From NCBI GenBank assembly GCA_018222985.1, contig JAAEZG010000008.1:1-64000 (forward strand): DNA of 64,000 nt, given 5' to 3'. Source of the stretch: Gammaproteobacteria bacterium (GTDB taxonomy: Bacteria; Pseudomonadota; Gammaproteobacteria; Enterobacterales; Alteromonadaceae). Both the position numbers and the translations under genes were made by a program. Under the pieces are notes generated by a model, which made no database searches, was not told where the DNA came from, and saw only the letters and a list, made by a program, of their open reading frames with translations. This document shows positions 58,149 to 64,000 of this stretch, piece by piece; the first letter of the stretch is position 1; each line of letters begins with the position of its first letter.

Positions 58149-58175
58149 TAAAGTTACTTGAATACCCGCCGATAA
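58149..58175 (+). promoter_or_regulatory. Sigma-28 promoter of the 117-residue orphan
   Basis: TAAA (58149-58152), 15 bp, GCCGATAA (58168-58175): an exact match, 48 bp upstream of the ATG. It places an unrecognised gene in the FliA regulon. Confidence 0.87.
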
Positions 58176-58223
58176 CGTTAGATGGCCTTAAAAACAGCCT
58201 AATTCGCGTACAAGGTAAATAAC

Positions 58224-58577
58224 ATGAAAGCAGCAAGCGCAACCGTCACGTCAGACCAATTAATAAATGATGTGATTCCTAAGCTTAAAACGGTGGAGTT
58301 TATTTTGGAAAGCAAACTCAAAGCCGCAATTCAAAACAGCACGGATGCGCAGCAAAAAGCCAAGTATGAACGTCAGCAGCAAGAGTTTGAGCTGGAACTG
58401 ATGATGATTCAGATGAACCTGGATCATTTGCTGAGCCGGTATGCAGACATTATTAAGCCACAAGACGGTACCCGCGGTGAGAACACCTATTTAGAATTAG
58501 ACGATAGCGAACGCGTGGCGTTATCAGCTATTATGAATTTGTATAATAAAGTCAGTGCGTTAGCTTCGACTTTGTGA
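58224..58577 (+). CDS. Unknown FliA-dependent helical protein, 117 residues
   Basis: A soluble, charged, mainly helical protein with no signal or membrane segment. Helix-rich blocks are VIPKLKTVEFILESKLKAAIQ, the Gln/Glu-rich KYERQQQEFELELMMIQMN and the C-terminal DDSERVALSAIMNLYNKVSAL. The size and helical character resemble export chaperones such as FliT or FlgN, but no sequence signature is seen. It lies between flagellin 3 and flaG and has its own sigma-28 promoter, so a late-stage flagellar role is likely. Confidence 0.75.
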   Translation: MKAASATVTSDQLINDVIPKLKTVEFILESKLKAAIQNSTDAQQKAKYERQQQEFELELMMIQMNLDHLLSRYADIIKPQDGTRGENTYLELDDSERVALSAIMNLYNKVSALASTL

Positions 58578-58592
58578 TCTTAACAGTGCGGC

Positions 58593-58619
58593 TAAAGTTT
58601 GTACAATTTTGGCCGATAT
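58593..58619 (+). promoter_or_regulatory. Sigma-28 promoter of flaG
   Basis: TAAA (58593-58596), 15 bp, GCCGATAT (58612-58619), one base off the -10, 48 bp upstream of the flaG ATG and 15 bp after the orphan's stop. Confidence 0.8.
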
Positions 58620-58667
58620 CCAATGTAAGCGAAAAGAAACAAGGTTCGCATTTTTGGAGAATATAGT

Positions 58668-59015
58668 ATGGCTACCCCAATTAATGAAGCCAGTTTAAAT
58701 TGGCCGGTGACAACCGCAGCCGCCGAGAAACAGCGTTTAGACCGTGTATTGCAGCAATTACCTGCGGTGCGTCAAAGTGAAGCGCAGCGGGAAATTAAAA
58801 AAGATGAATTGGTAAAACCCGTTCAGCAAATTAACGAGGTGATAAATAATTACGGTATTCACTTCGAAATGAACGATGATGCCGGCAAAATGGTGATTAA
58901 AGTGGTGAGCCAAGAAACCGGTGAAGTGATTCGTCAAATACCGAACGAAGAAGTGCTACGTATTGCACAGCACTTGCATGAAATGTCAGGCCTATTGGTG
59001 CGCGAAGAGGCTTAG
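58668..59015 (+). CDS. flaG: FlaG family protein
   Basis: The 115 residues match FlaG: a polar N-terminus, then the conserved block QINEVINNYGIHFEMNDDAGKMVIKVVSQETGEVIRQIPNEEVLRI. FlaG influences filament length and is usually encoded beside flagellin. A TTTGGAGAA ribosome site precedes the ATG. It converges on fliE. Confidence 0.93.
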   Translation: MATPINEASLNWPVTTAAAEKQRLDRVLQQLPAVRQSEAQREIKKDELVKPVQQINEVINNYGIHFEMNDDAGKMVIKVVSQETGEVIRQIPNEEVLRIAQHLHEMSGLLVREEA

Positions 59016-59024
59016 GGCCTCTTC
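59004..59024. terminator. Hairpin spanning the flaG stop
   Basis: GAAGAGGC (59004-59011) pairs perfectly with GCCTCTTC (59017-59024) across a 5-base loop. No good T-run follows, so terminator function is uncertain, although flaG and fliE converge here. Confidence 0.35.
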
Positions 59025-59038
59025 TGCCACACAAAAAA

Positions 59039-59383
59039 CTACACCTGCATATTCATAATGTCTTTATAAGCACTGACTAGCTTATTACGCACCTGCACGC
59101 CCATTTCAAACGCCAAGCCGGCTTTTTGTTTGTCCACCATCACTTGATTCAATGACACGTTTGGGTCACCTAACTGAAACGCCGTAGTGGTTGCAGCCGA
59201 TGTTTGTTGTAGTGAATTAATGCGCTCAATAGAGTTTTTCAACTCGCTCGCAAAGCCACCGTTTTGCGTTTGTTCAACGCCCGGTTGCACATTCAAATTA
59301 ACTTTGGCTGCAGCAGGCGCTGCCACCTCTGCTTTCATGGTTTGCATTTGCTGTAGCGCGGTTTGTATTGCCGGTACGCTCAT
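59039..59383 (-). CDS. fliE: Flagellar hook-basal body protein FliE
   Basis: FliE joins the MS ring to the rod. The C-terminal block FQLGDPNVSLNQVMVDKQKAGLAFEMGVQVRNKLVSAYKDIMNMQV is the family signature. Length 114 (E. coli 104). It is divergent from fliF across 182 bp, as in enterics; polar systems of Vibrio and Pseudomonas have fliE first in a fliEFGHIJ operon. Confidence 0.95.
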   Translation of the reverse strand: MSVPAIQTALQQMQTMKAEVAAPAAAKVNLNVQPGVEQTQNGGFASELKNSIERINSLQQTSAATTTAFQLGDPNVSLNQVMVDKQKAGLAFEMGVQVRNKLVSAYKDIMNMQV

Positions 59384-59508
59384 GAATTTTCCCTCGTATT
59401 CACGCCTTTAACGTCACATTCAACGTTACATAACATGCAGCAACTATACGCGCGCGCAAGTAATGTGAAGCGCGCAATAAAGCATAAAAAAGTGCGCTTA
59501 TTGTCACT

Positions 59509-59536
59509 TTGACTTGCATTACCTTGGGCATAATGT
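59509..59536 (+). promoter_or_regulatory. Possible fliF promoter
   Basis: TTGACT (59509-59514) and TAATGT (59531-59536) are 16 bp apart, giving a plausible sigma-70 promoter about 30 bp upstream of the fliF start. If FlhDC controls it, its site should lie upstream in the fliE-fliF gap. Weak call. Confidence 0.35.
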
Positions 59537-59565
59537 GCAGTAGATAAATCCGTGCACAAATTGAA

Positions 59566-61350
59566 TTGAGATACCCAATGGAAGCAACGCAAGCACAAAC
59601 AGTAACCAGCCCCGCGCCAGCCGCCTCAGCGGCACCGCAGCAGTGGCTGAACAAGCTAAAACAAAGTGGTTTAGTGCCGCTGCTTATTGGCGGTGCGGCC
59701 TTTATTGGTTTGGTGTTTGCCTTGGTCATGTGGGCCAGCGCTCCTGAATACCGCGTGCTGTATAGCAATTTAAGCGAGGCTGACGGCGGCCGTATTGTGA
59801 ACGAACTCGATACTCGCCAAATTCCCTACCAGCTAAATGGCGCTGGCACTATTTTGGTGCCAAGCGACCAAGTGCATAAGCTGCGCTTACAAATGGCCGA
59901 GCAAGGCTTGCCGCAAGGCGGCAACGCTGGTTTCTCACTCATGGACAACCAAGCTTTCGGTATTAGTCAGTTTGCTGAGCGGGTGAATTTTCAGCGCGCG
60001 TTAGAAGGTGAACTTGCTAGCTCCATGGAATCGTTAGGCCCTGTACAAAAAGCTCGGGTGCATTTGGCGATGGCTAAAGCCTCGGTGTTTGTCCGTGAGC
60101 GCGAGCCTGCCAAAGCGTCGGTTATTTTAACGCTGCAGCCTGGCCGCAAACTCGGTGATGGCCAAGTGCAAGCCATTATTCATATGGTATCGAGCAGCGT
60201 GCCTGAACTTGCACCGGACAATGTGACCGTGGTGGACCAATATGGTGCCTTGTTATCACAGAATAACCGGGGCGACGCATTAAGCGGCTCTAAACTAGAC
60301 TACATTCAGCAAGTTGAGCGTTCATACCAACAACGCATTGAAAATATCCTGATTCCTATTCTTGGCCGCGAGAACATCAAAGCGCAGGTAGTGGCACAAG
60401 TTGATTTCTCGAAGCGTGAAGCGACTTCTGAGCGCTATAGCCCAAACCAAACCGCTGACACCGCAGCAATTCGCAGCATTCAACGCAATACGAATATGCA
60501 AGGTTCAGGCAATGGCGCAATGGGTATTCCTGGTGCGTTAACCAATACACCGCCGGGTGTTGAGCCCTCGCCTATTGAAGCACCTGCTGAAGGTGAAGAA
60601 GCTGAAGCCACGGTGAACACCGGCACACGTGCGGTGCAGCAAGACCAAGTGGTGAACTATGAACTTGACCGTTTTGTTGAGCATGTTGATCACCAACGCG
60701 GCCAACTAGAGCGTTTGTCTGTCGCTGTGGTGATTAACCATCGCACCACGCAAGACGAAGAAGGCAACCCGCAAATGGTGCCGCGCAGCGAAGAAGAGCT
60801 TGAGTACATTAACCGCTTAGTGCGCCAGGCGATGGGCTTTCAAGAGGCACGCGGTGATCAAATTGAAGTGGTTAACAGCCCGTTTGTGAGTGAAAAAGAC
60901 TCCCTCGTTGAAGAGCCTTGGTACAAACAACCGGCTGTTATGCAGTTAGCACAAAACCTCGTGCGCTATGTTCTGGCTGGAATTGGTATTTTACTGCTGT
61001 ACTTATTGCTGTTACGCCCAATTATGAAACGTTATGTGCATATTACCCCAGCCGCTGAAGGCGCCGTGGCAACCAACGGTAAAGGCACCTTACGCGCTGT
61101 CGTCGGCGATGATGACGACATGGAAGAAGTTGTGGTGAAACGCCGTCGCCGCAAAGACGGTTCAACCTATGACGATGAAGAAGACATTGAAGACGAAGAA
61201 GCCGCAGGCGATAGCTTCCATTGGCCAGAGCAGCGTAAAAACAAGAGTTACACGCAAGCCTTGGCGAAAGCGAAAGAAGTTGCACAGCAGAACCCGCGCC
61301 AAGTAGCCCGTATTTTACAGAATTGGATGAACGAAGATGACCACGTCTAA
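59566..61350 (+). CDS. fliF: Flagellar MS-ring protein FliF
   Basis: FliF forms the MS ring, the base of the flagellar rod. An N-terminal helix (about 37-57) is followed by the YscJ-like blocks YRVLYSNLSEADGGRIVNELD and NFQRALEGELASSMESL, with a second membrane helix near residues 465-485 and an acidic C-terminus that binds FliG. The start at 59566 may be replaced by an ATG at 59578 (MEATQAQ). Length 594 (E. coli 552). It overlaps fliG by 14 bp. Confidence 0.96.
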   Translation: MRYPMEATQAQTVTSPAPAASAAPQQWLNKLKQSGLVPLLIGGAAFIGLVFALVMWASAPEYRVLYSNLSEADGGRIVNELDTRQIPYQLNGAGTILVPSDQVHKLRLQMAEQGLPQGGNAGFSLMDNQAFGISQFAERVNFQRALEGELASSMESLGPVQKARVHLAMAKASVFVREREPAKASVILTLQPGRKLGDGQVQAIIHMVSSSVPELAPDNVTVVDQYGALLSQNNRGDALSGSKLDYIQQVERSYQQRIENILIPILGRENIKAQVVAQVDFSKREATSERYSPNQTADTAAIRSIQRNTNMQGSGNGAMGIPGALTNTPPGVEPSPIEAPAEGEEAEATVNTGTRAVQQDQVVNYELDRFVEHVDHQRGQLERLSVAVVINHRTTQDEEGNPQMVPRSEEELEYINRLVRQAMGFQEARGDQIEVVNSPFVSEKDSLVEEPWYKQPAVMQLAQNLVRYVLAGIGILLLYLLLLRPIMKRYVHITPAAEGAVATNGKGTLRAVVGDDDDMEEVVVKRRRRKDGSTYDDEEDIEDEEAAGDSFHWPEQRKNKSYTQALAKAKEVAQQNPRQVARILQNWMNEDDHV

Positions 61351-62374
61351 CGCAACCGACAAAAACGCTGACAAGAGCGTTGCCAAAGAAATGACCGGCT
61401 TGCGTCGCTCGGCGCTGCTGTTACTGATGCTAGAAGAAGAGTCAGCCGCGGAAGTGTTTAAGCATTTCCCGCCGAACCAAATTCAGAAAATCAGTAAAGA
61501 AATGACCAAGCTCTCGGATGTATCACACGCCGACATTAAAGCCGTGCTAGAGATGTTCCATAACGACTTGTCTAACACGCCGTCACTGGATAAATACGAC
61601 GACTACGTGCGCTCGGTGCTCACCAAAGCTTTGGGTTCAGATCGCGCCAACACGCTTATTGAAGATGTGCTAGAGCATAAAGTTGGCGGCATTGGTATTG
61701 ATGCCCTGAACATGATGGACGTACCTGAAGTTGCGGAGATGATCAAAGACGAGCACCCGCAAATTATCGCCACCATTTTGATTCATTTAGACCGCGCACA
61801 AGCCGCTGGTGTACTCGAGCTATTTGATGAGCGCTTACGCAATGACGTTGTGTTACGTGTGGCTACGTTTACTGGTGTGCAACCGGCTGCGCTGCAAGAA
61901 CTCACCGAGGTTCTTGGCGGTATGCTTGATGGTCAGTCACTGAAACGTAGCAAAATGGGCGGTGTGCGCACCGCGGCTGAAATTCTTAACTTGCTTAGTG
62001 CGGGTCAAGAAGACACTGCGCTGGAGAATATTCGCGCCTACAACGACGAGTTGGCACAAAAAATTGTCGACGAAATGTTCTTGTTCGAAAACCTTATGGA
62101 CCTCGACGACCGCAGTATTCAGGTACTGCTACGGCAAATCGAAACCACCTCTCTGGTGGTGGCGCTCAAAGGTGCCGACGATGGCTTGGTCGAGAAATTC
62201 TTGCGCAATATGTCGCAGCGTGCAGCGCAGCTTATTCGCGAAGAGATGGAAACTCGTGGGCCTATTCGTGTTTCACAGGTTGAAAGCGAGCAGAAGGCAA
62301 TTCTGCAAGTGGTTCGTCGCTTGGCCGACTCGGGCGAAATTGTGTTGAGTAGTGGTGATGATGCCTTCGTCTAA
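61337..62374 (+). CDS. fliG: Flagellar motor switch protein FliG
   Basis: FliG is the C-ring protein that meets MotA and sets rotation direction. N-, middle and C-terminal domains are in order: LRRSALLLLMLEEESAAEVFKHF, the EHPQIIATILIHLD block of the EHPQ motif, and the C-terminal torque helix KGADDGLVEKFLRNMSQRAAQLIREEME. Length 345 (E. coli 331). It overlaps fliF and fliH by a few bases. Confidence 0.98.
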   Translation: MTTSNATDKNADKSVAKEMTGLRRSALLLLMLEEESAAEVFKHFPPNQIQKISKEMTKLSDVSHADIKAVLEMFHNDLSNTPSLDKYDDYVRSVLTKALGSDRANTLIEDVLEHKVGGIGIDALNMMDVPEVAEMIKDEHPQIIATILIHLDRAQAAGVLELFDERLRNDVVLRVATFTGVQPAALQELTEVLGGMLDGQSLKRSKMGGVRTAAEILNLLSAGQEDTALENIRAYNDELAQKIVDEMFLFENLMDLDDRSIQVLLRQIETTSLVVALKGADDGLVEKFLRNMSQRAAQLIREEMETRGPIRVSQVESEQKAILQVVRRLADSGEIVLSSGDDAFV

Positions 62375-63044
62375 TACCAACAACCAGTGGCGTAGCTGGA
62401 ACATGGAGCCATTGGCCGCGAAGCAAAAACGCGATGCTAAACAACAGGCACAAGCCGATCAAGCTCAGTTTGATCAGCAAAGCGAGTTGCGCAAGCTCCG
62501 CGAGGAAGCACGTCAACAAGCCTACGAAGAGGGCCTAAAGGCAGGCCGCGAAGCGGGTTACCAAGCTGGTCATGAAGAAGGCTTAAAAGTCGGCCGTGAA
62601 GAAGGCTTAGCCGAGTATAGCGAACAGCTAAAAACCGCTTTGGCGCCGCTTGGCGAGTTAATTAAAGAAGCAGACGCAGCCGTACAGGGTATGGACGCGC
62701 ATTTGTCAGAAAGTTTGCTGCAATTGGCATTAACGGTAGGCCGCCAGTTAGCTGGTGAAGCTCTTGACGCAAACCCAGAACAAGTATTAGAACTCATTCG
62801 TGCCATTTTGCACGAAGACCCGATGCTTACGGAGAAGCCGGTGTTGTTGCTAAACCCAGACGACTTAGCCTTGGTAAAGCAGCACTTAGAACAAGAAATT
62901 GCGGTGGTCGGCTGGAAGCTTCGCGCTGATGACCGTTTAGAACGCGGCGGTTGCCGTTTAATTAGCGCCAACGGTGAGCTAGACGCCACTATTGAAACCC
63001 GTTGGCAACGCATTGTGCATCAACTAAGAGGACGCCATGGCTAA
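62358..63044 (+). CDS. fliH: Flagellar export ATPase regulator FliH
   Basis: FliH binds and inhibits FliI. The central stretch [26 protein letters not shown] has the GxxxG repeats typical of FliH, followed by the C-terminal globular domain ([33 protein letters not shown]). I prefer the ATG at 62358; the longest frame begins with GTG at 62352. It overlaps fliG by 17 bp and its stop overlaps the fliI start by 8 bp. Confidence 0.95.
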   Translation: MMPSSNTNNQWRSWNMEPLAAKQKRDAKQQAQADQAQFDQQSELRKLREEARQQAYEEGLKAGREAGYQAGHEEGLKVGREEGLAEYSEQLKTALAPLGELIKEADAAVQGMDAHLSESLLQLALTVGRQLAGEALDANPEQVLELIRAILHEDPMLTEKPVLLLNPDDLALVKQHLEQEIAVVGWKLRADDRLERGGCRLISANGELDATIETRWQRIVHQLRGRHG

Positions 63045-64000
63045 CGCCCAGCAGCAACTCGACCAATGGCAGGTTACGCTTAACAGCGTGAATCAGCGTT
63101 TGCAGCACTTACCCCAGTGGTACATGTGCGGTCGATTGGTGCGCGCTACCGGCATGGTGTTAGAAGCCGTTGGCCTGAAGTTACCGGTGGGCAGCAGTTG
63201 CGTGATTGAGCTGCCACAACACGGCGAGGCCTTAGTCGAAGCCGAAGTGGTTGGCTTTGCTGGCGATATTACCTATTTAATGCCACTGGACGCGGTGCAG
63301 GGCTTAGTGCCAGGTGCACGTGTTATGCCACTGAACGATGGCCACAATGACAGCCGTCGCTTTCCGCTTGGTGAAAACTTGTTAGGCCGTGTGCTTGATG
63401 GCAGTGGACGTCCGCTTGATAACAAGCCACTACCCAAACAAGCAGATTATGGCTACTTGGCAACAAAAACCATTAACCCCATGCAACGCGCACCTATTGA
63501 TACCGCCATTGATGTGGGTATTCGCGCAATTAATGGTCTGTTAAGCGTGGGCCGCGGCCAGCGCATGGGCCTGTTTGCCGGTTCTGGTGTAGGTAAATCG
63601 GTATTGCTTGGCATGATGGCGCGCTTCACCAAAGCCGATGTGATTGTGGTTGGCTTAATTGGTGAACGTGGTCGCGAAGTGCAAGAATTTATTGACCATA
63701 TTTTAGGTGCAGAAGGCATGGCACGCTCGGTAGTGGTTGCCGCCCCTGCTGACGCTTCGCCGTTGCAACGTTTGCAAGGCGCCTCGTACGCAACCCGCTT
63801 AGCGGAAGATTTTCGCGATAAGGGCAAACATGTGCTGCTCATCATGGACTCGCTGACGCGTTTTGCTATGGCACAACGTGAAATAGCCCTCGCTATTGGC
63901 GAGCCTCCAGCAACCAAAGGCTATCCACCCAGCGTATTTGCAAAAATTCCCGCTTTAGTTGAGCGCACAGGTAATGGCGTACGTGGTGGCGGCTCAATTA
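63037..64000 (+). CDS. fliI: Flagellar export ATPase FliI, truncated by window edge
   Basis: The first 321 residues of FliI are present; the gene continues past the window. FliI is the type III export ATPase, related to F1 beta. Walker A is AGSGVGKS at residues 181-188, followed by [29 protein letters not shown] and Walker [20 protein letters not shown]. The ATG at 63037 lies inside the 3' end of fliH (8-bp overlap), after GAGGACGCC. Confidence 0.97.
   Translation, partial: MANAQQQLDQWQVTLNSVNQRLQHLPQWYMCGRLVRATGMVLEAVGLKLPVGSSCVIELPQHGEALVEAEVVGFAGDITYLMPLDAVQGLVPGARVMPLNDGHNDSRRFPLGENLLGRVLDGSGRPLDNKPLPKQADYGYLATKTINPMQRAPIDTAIDVGIRAINGLLSVGRGQRMGLFAGSGVGKSVLLGMMARFTKADVIVVGLIGERGREVQEFIDHILGAEGMARSVVVAAPADASPLQRLQGASYATRLAEDFRDKGKHVLLIMDSLTRFAMAQREIALAIGEPPATKGYPPSVFAKIPALVERTGNGVRGGGSI

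Noticed and set aside
63453..63917. A 154-codon minus-strand frame at the window's end
   Set aside because: It lies opposite fliI, whose Walker motifs are clear; the translated shadow is low-complexity and unlike a protein.

Overview
The window reads as the chromosome of a marine or halophilic gammaproteobacterium. Gene order in the left half (polA, aroE, hemF, tsaC, yrdD, smg, dprA, LysM gene, def, fmt, rsmB, trkA, trkH, yigZ, slt, fadBA, tusA, tag, glyQS, gyrB, recF, dnaN, dnaA, rpmH, rnpA, yidD, yidC, mnmE) is the arrangement known from Shewanella and other Alteromonadales. An Idiomarina-like organism is my best guess, but that is inference and not proven from the sequence.

Region 1 (1-26.5 kb) holds dense housekeeping genes: DNA polymerase I, shikimate and heme enzymes, tRNA modification, competence (dprA), peptide deformylase and formyltransferase, potassium uptake (trkA/trkH), a lytic transglycosylase, the fatty-acid beta-oxidation pair fadBA, and glycyl-tRNA synthetase. 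A 140-bp nested inverted repeat lies between fadA and tusA.

Region 2 (26.5-38 kb) is the dnaA neighbourhood. gyrB-recF-dnaN-dnaA read left and rpmH-rnpA-yidD-yidC-mnmE read right from a 289-bp divergent gap with two DnaA boxes. Two perfect parS-type palindromes lie inside recF and a one-mismatch copy lies in yidC, so the window is near the replication origin even though a full oriC is not proven here.

Region 3 (39.3-64 kb) is a nearly uninterrupted flagellar locus. Leftward genes are fliD-fliS-fliT-fliK-like-flhX, then flhDC, motAB and flhB-flhA-flhF-orf163-fliA. A PilZ/HD-GYP protein also reads left. Rightward genes are three flagellins, a 117-residue orphan, flaG, then fliFGHI (fliI runs off the edge), with fliE divergent from fliF. 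The master regulator is FlhDC, as in enterics and many betaproteobacteria, not the FlrA/FleQ type usual for polar flagella in Alteromonadales. Yet the locus also encodes FlhF, with a long C-terminal extension, and a P-loop-less protein where FlhG/FleN is expected. At least seven sequences match TAAA-N15-GCCGATAA (FliA, sigma-28) ahead of late genes, so the regulon can be read from the DNA: FlhDC would switch on fliA and the basal-body genes, and FliA would switch on filament, cap, chaperones, stator and the c-di-GMP protein.

No tRNA, rRNA, insertion sequence, prophage or CRISPR array was seen.
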